A stretch of DNA of 64,000 nt, from NCBI RefSeq assembly GCF_014640555.1, contig NZ_BMHE01000009.1, positions 1-64,000 on the forward strand, read 5' to 3'. The position numbers and the translations under genes were made by a program. Position 1 is the stretch's first letter. Every line of letters begins with the position of its first letter. Under the pieces are notes generated by a model that saw nothing but the letters and a program-made list of their open reading frames with translations, had not been told where the DNA came from and ran no database searches. The DNA is from Paenibacillus marchantiophytorum. GTDB taxonomy: Bacteria > Bacillota > Bacilli > Paenibacillales > NBRC-103111. Shown here piece after piece: positions 9,309-17,665 of this stretch.

Positions 9309-9337
9309 ATTATGAAACCATAACAAGAATGTTTCAA
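9309..9337 (-). promoter_or_regulatory. Promoter of the candidate small RNA
   Basis: Read on the minus strand: -35 TTGAAA (9332-9337), 17-bp spacer, -10 CATAAT (9309-9314). This is a near-consensus vegetative sigma promoter in a 920-bp gap with no other minus-strand gene to serve. Confidence 0.5.
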
Positions 9338-9412
9338 TTATATTACAAATTAGAAAACGCTTTATTTCCTGCGATATTTTACCTCATTATCCTACTCTAA
9401 TCCCCCATCTAG

Positions 9413-9603
9413 CTAACCCTAACAGGAATTCCTCCAGCAAATTCAAGCCTAAGTAGCGTAACATCCTCAATTAGCAGGAAAAGCTCCTTTAAAAACAGCC
9501 CAAACCCCCTCCTCAGCCAGAAACAATCAAAATTTGCTGGAGCTTTTCCCGGTAATCGGTCTTTTTCAGCAGAAAAGCTAAGAATAGCAGGAGCTATTCC
9601 ATC
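9413..9603. repeat. Cluster of short inverted AGCAGGAAnnGCTCC-type units
   Basis: Four related units occur in about 190 bp: ACAGGAATTCCTCCAGCAAA (9420-9439), AATTAGCAGGAAAAGCTCCT near 9468, AATTTGCTGGAGCTTTTCCC near 9532 and AATAGCAGGAGCTATTCC near 9584. Some are in opposite orientation, so the RNA or single strand could fold. An open frame on the minus strand (9409-9612) follows the repeats and has no ribosome site, so it is not called a gene. Confidence 0.45.
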
Positions 9604-9649
9604 TAACCTCATCCCCTACGAAAGCTGCAGTCCACTGTCCCTGCTACTT

Positions 9650-9691
9650 TCACTGTCACTGTCACTGTCTCTGTCTCTGTCACTCTCACCA
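9650..9691 (+). repeat. Hexanucleotide microsatellite
   Basis: TCACTG three times, TCTCTG twice and a degenerate copy in direct succession, about 100 bp upstream of the epimerase start. No coding role is visible. Confidence 0.6.
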
Positions 9692-9794
9692 TCCGTCCCC
9701 CATCAAATTCACCATTCCGCCCACACCCTGCGTTTATTTTCTCCATATTGGTTAATGAATAAGATAACCATTCATCTCCCAGGAGGAACCCCCC

Positions 9795-10559
9795 ATGAAA
9801 ATTCTAATCACCGGAGCAGCCGGCCGGATCGGCAGCGTCCTGGCCGACTACCTCAAAGACCGCTTCACGCTCCGTCTCGCGGATCTCGAAACAGCGAATC
9901 TCACCCGCTACCCTGGCGGCGATCACGAATACATAGCCCTCAACATCACGGATGTCGAGGCCTGCCAACGAGCCTGCCAAGGCATTGACGTGGTCATCCA
10001 CTTGGCTGCGGACCCTTCACCCAAAGCGGGATTCTACGAATCCCTCTTGGACAACAACATCAAGGGAACGTTCAACATGTTCCGGGCGGCCAAAGATCAA
10101 GGCATAAGCCGCATCCTCACGGCCAGCAGCGTGCAGACGATTGAAGGCTACCCGCTCGACTCGCAGCTGTATGCGAATATGCCGACGCGTCCCCATAATT
10201 TGTACGGGGTGAGCAAATGCTTTGCCGAGTCGCTGGCCTGCTATTTCGGGTATGCGGAGCATTTGCAAAGCATTGCGATCCGCATCGGAGCTTTCGATGA
10301 CTCGCCTGCGGAAGAGGAAAACCTGACGGCACGGGATATGAGCGCTTACCTCCATCCGGCGGACTTGTGCGATCTCATTTTCAAAACGATTCTGTCTACG
10401 AACCTAGGTCCCTTCACGATCCTGCATGCCATATCGGACAACCGCTTCAAGCGGCTCGATCTAACGGAAACCAAAGCTTTGGTCGACTATAACCCCAAAA
10501 CGAATGCTTTTGAAAGAAATCACATTCATTTTCATGACAGCAAACGCGATTCGAACTAG
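9795..10559 (+). CDS. NAD(P)-dependent epimerase/dehydratase (extended SDR)
   Basis: A 254-residue Rossmann enzyme. The nucleotide-binding motif is ITGAAGRIGSVLADYL at residues 4-19; the catalytic Tyr-x-x-x-Lys is YGVSK near 136; the active-site Ser is in TASSVQT. At 254 residues it is shorter than the usual 310-330 residues of UDP-sugar epimerases, so a small NAD-dependent sugar dehydrogenase such as a uronate dehydrogenase type is possible. AGGAGG sits eight bases ahead of the ATG. It heads a likely three-gene operon with an SDR and a GH13 glycosidase, which points to carbohydrate metabolism. The substrate is not determinable. Confidence 0.82.
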   Translation: MKILITGAAGRIGSVLADYLKDRFTLRLADLETANLTRYPGGDHEYIALNITDVEACQRACQGIDVVIHLAADPSPKAGFYESLLDNNIKGTFNMFRAAKDQGISRILTASSVQTIEGYPLDSQLYANMPTRPHNLYGVSKCFAESLACYFGYAEHLQSIAIRIGAFDDSPAEEENLTARDMSAYLHPADLCDLIFKTILSTNLGPFTILHAISDNRFKRLDLTETKALVDYNPKTNAFERNHIHFHDSKRDSN

Positions 10560-10613
10560 CTGAGCAAGGGTAAGTGACTATATAATCCGTTCAACTTTGA
10601 GGAGGTCCATACG

Positions 10614-11429
10614 ATGACCATTCAAGATCAAACCCATTCACAACCATCCGCTGAGGCGGGCAAAGTCGCCATTGTCACTGGCGCCGCATCCGGCATTGGC
10701 TTGGCTTCGGCCATATTGCTGGCTGAAAAAGGCTACAAAGTTGGCCTGCTCAACCGCCCAGGAAGTGAACTGGATGAGGCTGTAGACAAGATTACAGCTT
10801 CCGGCGGAGAAGCGATCTCTTTGCCCGCCGATATTGCCTTCGAAGAGCAAGTGAAACAAGCCTTTCAGACGGTGGTGGACCACTGGGGCCGACTCGATGT
10901 CTTGGTAGCCAATGCCGGAATTAATGGCGTGCTTTCGCCTATTGCCGATATGGAGCTGGACGACTGGAACGCGACGATTAATATTAACCTGACGGGGACG
11001 TTCCTGTGTGTCAAATATGCGGTAGAGCCTCTTAAGCAGCAAGGAGGCAGCATCATCATTACCAGTTCAATTAATGGCAACCGGGTATTCTCCAATTTTG
11101 GGATGAGTGCTTACAGTACGTCCAAGGCGGGGCAGGTTGCTTTTATGAAAATGGCTGCGCTGGAACTAGCCCGCTACCGAATTCGCGTCAACGCGATTTG
11201 TCCGGGGGCCATTCACACTAACATTGGCGAAAATACAGACCGCAGGCCGGAGCTTGAGGAAATTACGATTCCTGTCGAATATCCCGAAGGCGATCAACCG
11301 TTGGAGCATAAGCCCGGATCGGCTAAGCAGGTTGCTAATCTGGTGTACTTTCTCGCTTCCGAGCAAGCCAGTCATATTACTGGAACACCCGTTTACATAG
11401 ACGGCGCTGAATCTCTACTCCATGGATAG
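10614..11429 (+). CDS. Classical SDR family oxidoreductase
   Basis: A 271-residue short-chain dehydrogenase. Cofactor motif TGAASGIGLASA (about 23-34), NAG motif VANAGING (about 99), catalytic Ser in ITSSINGN and Tyr/Lys in YSTSKAG (about 165-171), then CPGAIHT. These make it a complete, probably active enzyme. The N-terminal ~20 residues before the fold are polar. GAGGAGG precedes the ATG. The gene lies 54 bp after the epimerase and 45 bp before the amylase gene, so they are probably co-transcribed. Glucose/ribitol dehydrogenase-like or 3-oxoacyl reductase-like functions are both possible. Confidence 0.85.
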   Translation: MTIQDQTHSQPSAEAGKVAIVTGAASGIGLASAILLAEKGYKVGLLNRPGSELDEAVDKITASGGEAISLPADIAFEEQVKQAFQTVVDHWGRLDVLVANAGINGVLSPIADMELDDWNATININLTGTFLCVKYAVEPLKQQGGSIIITSSINGNRVFSNFGMSAYSTSKAGQVAFMKMAALELARYRIRVNAICPGAIHTNIGENTDRRPELEEITIPVEYPEGDQPLEHKPGSAKQVANLVYFLASEQASHITGTPVYIDGAESLLHG

Positions 11430-11474
11430 TCCGCACACGCACGCGTTCATCTCGCAGACAAAGGAGACTCCACT

Positions 11475-13235
11475 ATGCAGATTGAAAGCTTATATCATTC
11501 CCCCCATACCAAATGGGCCTATTCCTATGATAGCAGTACGTTCCATCTTCGCGTGCGAACCAAGAAAAATGATGTCAACGAAGTAACCGCGATCACTGGC
11601 GATAAATACGATTGGGACAACTACCATAATGACTATCCGATGTTGAAAATTGCGACCGATCGTTATTTTGACTATTGGGAAACGGAGCTGTCGCCCGCGC
11701 AGAAGCGGTTCTCCTACGCATTCCGTCTGCAGTCCCAAGAGGAAACGATTTGGATGACGGAGTCAGGAATTTATGAGGAACAGCCTCACCCTCCTGCTGG
11801 TTATTATGAAATGCCCTATATGCACGAAATCGACGGCTTCAAGGCTCCGGAATGGGCCAAGTCCGCGATTTTTTATCAAATTATGCCGGATCGCTTCGCC
11901 AATGGGGATACCAGCAACGATCCGGAAGGCGTGCTTGAATGGGGCGGGCAGCCTACCATCAATTCTCATTTTGGCGGCGATTTGCAGGGGATCATTGACC
12001 ATCTCGATTATTTGACGGAATTAGGCGTTACCGCTATTTATTTGACGCCTATTTTTGAAGCGCCCAGCAATCATAAGTACGATACGGTAGATTATAGAAA
12101 GATAGATCCCCATTTTGGAGACACCGCATTGCTCAAAGAATTGGTCGCAGCCTGCCATGCCCAAGAGATTAAGGTTGTTTTGGACGCTGTGTTCAACCAT
12201 TCGAGCGTTGACTTCCCTCCATTCAGGGATGTGCTGACGAACGGCAAGCAATCCAAGTATGTGGACTGGTTCCATATACGCGATTTTCCGGTTGAAGTCA
12301 AAGAGGAGGGTCCACTCAACTACGAAACATTCGGCTTCTTCGCTTCCATGCCCAAACTGAACACCACAAACCCCGAGGTCAAGCAATATTTACTGGATGT
12401 CGCCGAGCATTGGCTCAAGGAAGTGAAGATTGACGGTTGGCGGCTCGATGTGGCGAATGAAATCGACCATTCCTTCTGGCGTGATTTTCGCAAAGTCGTC
12501 AAACACGCGAATCCGGAGGCTTATATCATCGGAGAAGCATGGAGCGATTCCCTGCGCTGGCTGCTAGGAGATCAATTCGATTCCGTGATGAATTATCCAT
12601 TTTCGGATCGCGTACTGCCATTTTTCCAAGCGGAACAGCCCAATGGACTCTCTTTTGCCGAAAATATGAATCACATTCTCATGCGCTATCCGACGCCAAC
12701 CAATGAGGTCCTGTTTAATTTGCTGGGCAGTCACGACACGCCGCGCGTATTAACGATGTTCAAAGAAAATAAAAACCGGCTGAAGCTGGCCGTTACGTTT
12801 CTGCTCACTTATCTCGGAACTCCCTGTATCTTCTATGGGGACGAAATTGGCTTGAAGGGCGAGCAAGACCCCGATTGCCGCAAGTGTATGGAATGGGATG
12901 AATCCAGACAGGATAAGGACTTATTTAATTTTTATAAGCGCTTGATTGCTCTTCGCAAGGAACATGAGGTGCTCCGTTTCGGCCGTTTCACTTTCTTGAG
13001 AGCAGATGCGGAGGATGGCAGAATTATTTATGAACGCAGCAATGAGAAGGAAGTCTTCACCATCTGGATGAACCATGCGGAGGAAACTTCAATTCTTGCC
13101 CAGCCTGCCGATCTCGAGACGGAAGATTGGCAGGATGCTTTCAGCGGTGAACCCGTGAAGCCCATTGATGGATTTATCAGCATGGAACTCGAGCCGTTCG
13201 GATTTCGCATTTTGCGCAGATCCCTGCCTAACTAA
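11475..13235 (+). CDS. GH13 alpha-glucosidase/neopullulanase-type amylase (cyclomaltodextrinase-like)
   Basis: A 586-residue glycoside hydrolase of the alpha-amylase clan. An N-terminal beta-sandwich (about 1-125, CBM34-like) precedes the (beta/alpha)8 barrel. Conserved regions: DAVFNHSS, DGWRLDVANEI with nucleophile Asp325, IIGEAW with acid/base Glu354, and LLGSHDTPR with Asp421. The N-terminal sandwich and the length match neopullulanase, cyclomaltodextrinase and maltogenic amylase (GH13_20). No signal peptide is present, so it acts in the cytoplasm on imported maltodextrins or cyclodextrins. AAAGGAG precedes the ATG. It is the last gene of the operon starting at 9795. Confidence 0.92.
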   Translation: MQIESLYHSPHTKWAYSYDSSTFHLRVRTKKNDVNEVTAITGDKYDWDNYHNDYPMLKIATDRYFDYWETELSPAQKRFSYAFRLQSQEETIWMTESGIYEEQPHPPAGYYEMPYMHEIDGFKAPEWAKSAIFYQIMPDRFANGDTSNDPEGVLEWGGQPTINSHFGGDLQGIIDHLDYLTELGVTAIYLTPIFEAPSNHKYDTVDYRKIDPHFGDTALLKELVAACHAQEIKVVLDAVFNHSSVDFPPFRDVLTNGKQSKYVDWFHIRDFPVEVKEEGPLNYETFGFFASMPKLNTTNPEVKQYLLDVAEHWLKEVKIDGWRLDVANEIDHSFWRDFRKVVKHANPEAYIIGEAWSDSLRWLLGDQFDSVMNYPFSDRVLPFFQAEQPNGLSFAENMNHILMRYPTPTNEVLFNLLGSHDTPRVLTMFKENKNRLKLAVTFLLTYLGTPCIFYGDEIGLKGEQDPDCRKCMEWDESRQDKDLFNFYKRLIALRKEHEVLRFGRFTFLRADAEDGRIIYERSNEKEVFTIWMNHAEETSILAQPADLETEDWQDAFSGEPVKPIDGFISMELEPFGFRILRRSLPN

Positions 13236-13247
13236 TCTTAATGATTA

Positions 13248-13510
13248 GAACGGCTTCGCTGCCCTGAGAGATGAGCCTCTTATAAGCAACAAATCCTAAT
13301 AAGCGAACTACAGGACGCTATTTAGGCAAAAAGCTGAGATGCTGGGGCAATAGCGGAACTACAGGGTCTTATATCCGCGAAAAGCGCTGAATATCTCATC
13401 AAACGACAGAATAGCGTACTGTAGTTCCCTCCAACCTGGCGATAATGTCACTTTGAGCTAGAATAGCGTACTGTAGTTCCCTCAGCCTCGCGACAAGGGA
13501 CACTTTTGGC
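13248..13510. repeat. Intergenic repeat family 1, copy A
   Basis: Four related ~20-bp units lie in the order ++--: GCGAACTACAGGACGCTATT (13303-13322), CGGAACTACAGGGTCTTAT (13354-13372), then the inverted form AATAGCGTACTGTAGTTCCC at about 13410 and again at about 13462. The plus and minus units are complementary, so a transcript could fold into a nested hairpin. The upstream AACGGCTTCGCTGCCCTGAG leader and downstream CGCGAGG tail are shared with the other copies. No gene is present in 13236-13742. Confidence 0.75.
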
Positions 13511-13611
13511 TAGAATGGCTGGAATAACAATTTGGCATTCCCATATCCCCGCGCGAGGCGGCTGCCGTAACTCTTCAATCACTCGTTCTGGCGTGTACGA
13601 TAATCACTTGG

Positions 13612-13639
13612 AGAAAGCCTGAGAAATCAGGCTTTTTCT
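13612..13639 (+). terminator. Rho-independent terminator
   Basis: AAAGCCTGA (13614-13622) pairs with TCAGGCTTT (13627-13635) around a GAAA loop, followed by TTCTT. It lies about 375 bp after the amylase gene and insulates the CDF promoter. Confidence 0.75.
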
Positions 13640-13669
13640 TGATCTTCATTATTTTTACAAGAAATTTAG

Positions 13670-13726
13670 TTGCACCAGCGAGGATGCTGGCATATAATAA
13701 CTATAACTTAATTAGAATTATTATAA
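13670..13726 (+). promoter_or_regulatory. CDF promoter with PerR/Fur-like operator
   Basis: A strong promoter, TTGCAC (13670-13675), 17-bp spacer and TATAAT (13693-13698), is followed by TTAGAATTATTATAA (13712-13726), which differs at one position from the Bacillus PerR box TTATAATNATTATAA. The box covers roughly +7 to +21, a position suited to repression. Related regulators (Fur, Zur) have similar boxes, so the exact regulator is uncertain. Confidence 0.55.
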
Positions 13727-13742
13727 ATAAGGAGGAGCCTGT

Positions 13743-14702
13743 ATGAGTATCGAATATGATTTCCACCATCTGCACCATGTGAAAGAACAGAGCAAATCAA
13801 GAAAAACGTTGTGGGTCACACTCATACTGACCGCCTTTTTCACGATTGTTGAAATTATTGGCGGCGTGCTTTCCAATTCACTCGCGCTGCTGTCCGATTC
13901 CGCTCATATGATCTCTGACGTGATTGCCTTGGGACTAAGTATGATTGCCTTGCAGCTTGCTACGCGCCAACCCAATGCCAGGTTCACTTTCGGTTTCCTG
14001 CGGTTTGAGATTATCGCTTCCTTTCTGAACGGATTAGCGCTTTGTGTGATTGCTCTAGGTATTTTCATTGAAGGCATTCAGCGCATGATCGATCCACAGC
14101 CGATTCAACTGGGCCTGATGCTTGTGATTGCTTCTATCGGTTTCGTCGTGAATCTCGTCTTAACCCTCGTCCTCCATAACAGTGTGAAAGAAGAGGATAA
14201 CTTGAATGTCAAAAGTGCGCTATGGCACTTTTTCGGGGATCTCCTCAGCTCTGCTGGCGTCATTATTTCGTCCATTGCGATTTATTACTCCGGTTACCTC
14301 TGGTTTGATCCTCTGATTTCGATGGTCATTGGCGGTATTATTTTTACGGGCGGGGCCAAAATCATCAAGGAATCCTACCTGATTCTGATGGAATCCGTTC
14401 CGGATCAATTCAATCTCGATGACATTCGCGCAGCGATTAGCCAAGTGGAAGGCGTTGAGGATGTCCATGAGATGCATCTCTGGGCTGTTTCCACGAATCA
14501 CTATTCCTTAACGGCTCACGTGTTCATCAGCCCGAACATACAACCGTTCTGCGTCATTCTTGCGATTAATGAGACGCTGAAAAACAAGTATGGCATCGCA
14601 CATTCCACGATCCAAATCGAACACGCCGACATTAATCCGCATGGCGAATACGGCAAGGAGTTCTTGCGACACCAGCGGCAGCTGAACGGTAACTATAGGT
14701 GA
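13743..14702 (+). CDS. czcD: Cation diffusion facilitator metal exporter (CzcD/ZitB type)
   Basis: A 319-residue CDF exporter that extrudes Zn2+ or another divalent metal (Co2+, Cd2+, Mn2+, Fe2+) in exchange for protons. Six TM segments span about 18-205. Metal-site motifs are DSAHMISD in TM2 and HFFGD in TM5, the HxxxD arrangement typical of Zn-type CDFs. The cytoplasmic ferredoxin-like domain follows (about 215-300) with EDVHEMHLWAVS. The N-terminus is His-rich (HHLHHVKE), a usual metal sensor or buffer. GGAGGAG precedes the ATG. The PerR-like site upstream would connect it to peroxide, Mn or Fe status. Confidence 0.9.
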   Translation: MSIEYDFHHLHHVKEQSKSRKTLWVTLILTAFFTIVEIIGGVLSNSLALLSDSAHMISDVIALGLSMIALQLATRQPNARFTFGFLRFEIIASFLNGLALCVIALGIFIEGIQRMIDPQPIQLGLMLVIASIGFVVNLVLTLVLHNSVKEEDNLNVKSALWHFFGDLLSSAGVIISSIAIYYSGYLWFDPLISMVIGGIIFTGGAKIIKESYLILMESVPDQFNLDDIRAAISQVEGVEDVHEMHLWAVSTNHYSLTAHVFISPNIQPFCVILAINETLKNKYGIAHSTIQIEHADINPHGEYGKEFLRHQRQLNGNYR

Positions 14703-14704
14703 AC

Positions 14705-14751
14705 AAAGACCGCTCACCCGCTCTCACCAGAGAGTAGGATTGCGGTCTTTT
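14705..14751. terminator. Bidirectional terminator between CDF and LacI genes
   Basis: AAAGACCGC (14705-14713) pairs with GCGGTCTTT (14742-14750). The right arm runs into T residues and the left arm is A-rich, so it can serve both converging genes. Confidence 0.8.
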
Positions 14752-14753
14752 CG

Positions 14754-15812
14754 TCAAGCCATCGTTGATTTACGCACGATCATGTCCAAATCAATCAGCA
14801 GCTCATGCCCTTGTACGCGAGGCAGATGTTCTTCCAGCAGCGCCGCACTCTCCTCGTCCAAGGGCTCGCCGATCTGCTTCATCAGGAAGGCCGCAACTAG
14901 GCTGGTTTGCAGATCAACCGGCATATCGAAGCTAGTAATCGCTGGGTAACTAGCCCTTGAATACAGTTCATTGTCCATGCCGATAAGATGCACATCTTCT
15001 GGCACATGAACGCCTCGCTCGTGGCACAAGGCCAGAATTTCCAACGCCAGCGCATCATTGAACGTATAAATGCCGATCGGTCGGCTCTCTCCGCTCAAGC
15101 GCAGCGCCTCATCCAGCGTTCCCGCTATACCCAGCTCCCCCACGTCTAGGAGCGCATGAACCGTCGATTCCGCAGAATCGCCAAGCCCCGCAAGGAAGCC
15201 TTGGATCCGCTGATCATTGGCTCCCATGCCATTGCGTTTGCCGACGTAGATGACGGATTGGCAGCCGCTTCGCAAGAAATACTGTACGGCTTCTACGGAA
15301 GCCTTCGCAAAGTCCAAATTCACGGCCAACTGCACGATTTCCCCTGGCCAGCCCCAGCCGTTAAAAATAACGAGCGGCGTCCCCACTCCGACCAACTGCT
15401 GCGTGGACTGCATACTCATCGCCAAGCCGTGGCTCACGAGACCGTCCACTCTGCGCTGCAGCAGATGTTCGAGATGACGCTGTTCGATCTCAGCATCCAT
15501 CCCTGCAGCCGAGAATACGGATAAGTGATACCCGAACCGATGCACCTTCTGTTCCAAACTCTCCGCAAAGCGGCCATAATAGCCGCCAAAATGCGGGATA
15601 ATAAGCCCTAATTCATAGGACCGACGACGGCTCAGATTCGTTGCCATAACATTGCGTCTATAGCCTAGCCTTACAATCGCCGCCTCCACTTTACGTATCG
15701 TTTCCTGTGCCATAGGAACCTTGCGGCGGTTAATCACATTAGAAACCGTTGCAATGGAAACACCGGCTTCTGAAGCCACATCGATAATTGTGGGCTGTTT
15801 ACTTTTGTTCAT
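14754..15812 (-). CDS. LacI family transcriptional regulator
   Basis: A 352-residue repressor of the LacI/GalR type. The N-terminal helix-turn-helix and hinge are clear (TIIDVASEAGVSIATVSNVI, residues 8-27). The rest is a periplasmic-binding-like sugar sensor (LGLIIPHFGGYYGRF, IGIYTFNDALALEIL, HLIGMDNELYSR). No obvious target operon is adjacent on the same strand. The ABC importer behind it is under a riboswitch and is separated by a terminator. The promoter carries a CG-centred operator-like palindrome, suggesting autoregulation. The effector is unknown. Confidence 0.88.
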   Translation of the reverse strand: MNKSKQPTIIDVASEAGVSIATVSNVINRRKVPMAQETIRKVEAAIVRLGYRRNVMATNLSRRRSYELGLIIPHFGGYYGRFAESLEQKVHRFGYHLSVFSAAGMDAEIEQRHLEHLLQRRVDGLVSHGLAMSMQSTQQLVGVGTPLVIFNGWGWPGEIVQLAVNLDFAKASVEAVQYFLRSGCQSVIYVGKRNGMGANDQRIQGFLAGLGDSAESTVHALLDVGELGIAGTLDEALRLSGESRPIGIYTFNDALALEILALCHERGVHVPEDVHLIGMDNELYSRASYPAITSFDMPVDLQTSLVAAFLMKQIGEPLDEESAALLEEHLPRVQGHELLIDLDMIVRKSTMA

Positions 15813-15828
15813 CAGACTTCCCTCATTC

Positions 15829-15874
15829 TTAGAACGCTTTAATTCATTTTATCGAGAAGCAATTCGCTCGTCAA
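15829..15874 (-). promoter_or_regulatory. LacI-gene promoter with probable autoregulatory operator
   Basis: On the minus strand: -35 TTGACG (15869-15874), 17-bp spacer, -10 TAAAAT (15846-15851). Directly downstream is TTAAAGCGTTCTAA (15829-15842), an imperfect palindrome centred on CG, the form typical of LacI-family operators. Location at about +4 to +17 fits repression of the regulator's own gene. Confidence 0.5.
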
Positions 15875-15929
15875 ATATCGCCATTTTGTGCAACGGCCGA
15901 TTGAAAGTAATGGCTGAGCTGGGTCAGGC

Positions 15930-15982
15930 AAAAAAAACCCGAAAGCAGCCCTCGGCCGCACGGGCTCATTTCCGGGCTGCTC
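15930..15982 (-). terminator. Terminator of the ABC importer operon
   Basis: On the minus strand, GCAGCCC and GGGCTGC arms (15944-15950 and 15974-15980 on +) form a stem, followed after CGGG by eight T residues (A-run 15930-15937). It ends the operon transcribed from 18890 to 16012. Confidence 0.7.
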
Positions 15983-16011
15983 TCAGGGCTATTCTCGGGA
16001 TTGTTCTAGGC

Positions 16012-16824
16012 CTAGTCGTCGGCATCATGATGCCCAATCAACGAAATCACCTGCTTTTTCAGCTTCAGGAAAGCTTCGGAATCTCTCACGCCTTCGACCT
16101 CGCGAAGCCCCTGCGGAATGACGATCTCTTTGCGAATCGTGCCTGGATGCGCCTGCATCACATAAACGCGCTGCGACAGGAAGATCGCTTCCTCGATGTC
16201 ATGCGTGATGAAGACGACCGTCGTCTTCTCCTTCTCCCAAATGCGCAGCAGCAGTTCCTGCATCGCATTCTTGGTCTGCGGATCAAGCGCGCCGAACGGC
16301 TCATCCATCAGCAGCACCTCCGGATTGTTAGCCAGCGCCCGGGCAATCGCAACACGCTGTTTCATGCCTCCCGAAAGCTCCTTCGGCAGCGATCTCGCGA
16401 ACTTGTGCAAACCGACCAACGCCATAAAATGATCGGAGATTGCCCGCTTTTCGAACAATGGCACTCCCTTAAGCGTCAGTCCGAACTCGATATTCTCCCT
16501 CACGGACAACCAAGGGAACAGCGTATAGCTCTGGAACACCATGCCGCGATCGGCGCCAGGCCCATCTATTTCAAGGCCAGAGATGCTGAGCGATCCTGTC
16601 GTCATCGTCTCCAAGCCCGCAACAATTCTCAGCAGGGAAGACTTCCCACAACCAGATGGACCCACAAAGCTAACGAACTCATGAGCATCCACATGAAACG
16701 AGACTCTATCCAAAGCAACGAACTGAGACTTCTTCGTGCTGTATACTTTTGTTACATCGGTGGCGCTAATTTTACTCACCACAGCCACATTTTCACTCAA
16801 CAGCTCTCGATTCAATGCCTGCAT
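16012..16824 (-). CDS. ABC transporter ATP-binding protein (NitT/TauT family)
   Basis: ATPase subunit of a nitrate/sulfonate/taurine-type importer. Walker A GPSGCGKSSL (about 56-65), Q-loop in FQSYTLFPW, signature LSGGMKQRVAIARAL, Walker B VLLMDEPFGALD, and switch His in VVFITHDIEEA. The 270-residue length is normal. Three bases separate it from the permease gene, so translation is probably coupled. Sequence motifs alone suggest SsuB/TauB, but the guanidine-I riboswitch ahead of the operon makes guanidine or a guanidine-derived compound the more likely cargo. Confidence 0.9.
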   Translation of the reverse strand: MQALNRELLSENVAVVSKISATDVTKVYSTKKSQFVALDRVSFHVDAHEFVSFVGPSGCGKSSLLRIVAGLETMTTGSLSISGLEIDGPGADRGMVFQSYTLFPWLSVRENIEFGLTLKGVPLFEKRAISDHFMALVGLHKFARSLPKELSGGMKQRVAIARALANNPEVLLMDEPFGALDPQTKNAMQELLLRIWEKEKTTVVFITHDIEEAIFLSQRVYVMQAHPGTIRKEIVIPQGLREVEGVRDSEAFLKLKKQVISLIGHHDADD

Positions 16825-16827
16825 CTG

Positions 16828-17646
16828 TCAACGCCCTCCTTCTAGCCAAGGAAAAAATCTCCGGTGACAATAGGCAAATGTGCGATCCGTAAGTAAACCA
16901 AGCAAGCCAATGGCGATAATCCCTACGAAAATGAGATCGGTATTGAGGAACCGCTGCGCCTTCATAATCGAGAAGCCAAGTCCGCTGCTAGCCGCAACCA
17001 ATTCAGCGACAACCAGATACGTCCACGCCCAACCGATGATCAAGCGCATCGTATTCATTAGATCCGGCAAGAGCGCTGGGATCAGCACCTTTTCAATAGC
17101 CTGCCAGCGATTCGCCCCGAGGGTATACGAAGTTTGCAGCAGATCATTCGAGACGGATCGCGTATTGTCAGCAACCATTAGCATAAGTTGGAAAAAGCAG
17201 CCTATGAAGATTACGATTACCTTTGCCCATTCGCCAATGCCTGCCCACACCATAATCAGTGGAATGAAAGCCGTAGCTGGCATATAGCGAATAAATTCAG
17301 TCGGAGGCACTAGCAGCGCTTCGGCGAAACGAAAAGTCCCCGCCAGTATGCCAAGCGGAATCCCCACTATACAAGCAAGCAAGAACCCTGCTCCTACGCG
17401 GAAAATACTCATTCCCACATGATGCCAAAACACAGCGTTTTGCAATTGAATGATGAATTGACGCAGAACTTGATCTGGCGTTGGCAGAAACGTGCGATTG
17501 ACGAAATTGCCGTAACTAAGCAAACTCCAGAACGCCAGTACCAACGCCACAATCAGCACAACACCTGAGATATACGTTTTACGATCAATATCGCCCCGTA
17601 TGGCAAACAACGTTGATTTGCGTCTTTTTTTGATAGTCGTCTCCAT
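16828..17646 (-). CDS. ABC transporter permease (NitT/TauT family)
   Basis: Inner-membrane subunit with six predicted TM helices (first about 26-46) and the EAA-type coupling loop around YTLGANRWQAIEKVLIPALL. The frame opens with a GTG at 17658, but that codon is part of the ribosome site; the ATG at 17646 follows GTGAGGTG by five bases and gives 272 residues (METTIKKRRKS). It sits between the ATPase and binding-protein genes with gaps of 3 and 19 bp. Named from family resemblance to SsuC/TauC; the cargo is inferred from the riboswitch. Confidence 0.88.
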   Translation of the reverse strand: METTIKKRRKSTLFAIRGDIDRKTYISGVVLIVALVLAFWSLLSYGNFVNRTFLPTPDQVLRQFIIQLQNAVFWHHVGMSIFRVGAGFLLACIVGIPLGILAGTFRFAEALLVPPTEFIRYMPATAFIPLIMVWAGIGEWAKVIVIFIGCFFQLMLMVADNTRSVSNDLLQTSYTLGANRWQAIEKVLIPALLPDLMNTMRLIIGWAWTYLVVAELVAASSGLGFSIMKAQRFLNTDLIFVGIIAIGLLGLLTDRTFAYCHRRFFPWLEGGR

Positions 17647-17665
17647 AGAGCACCTCACTTCACTT

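Noticed and set aside
9409..9612. 67-codon minus-strand frame in the 8.9-9.8 kb gap
   Set aside because: Consists of the AGCAGGA-type repeat units read in frame; no ribosome site.
15721..16845. 374-codon plus-strand frame over LacI and ABC genes
   Set aside because: Antisense shadow of well-supported minus-strand genes; protein has no domain features.
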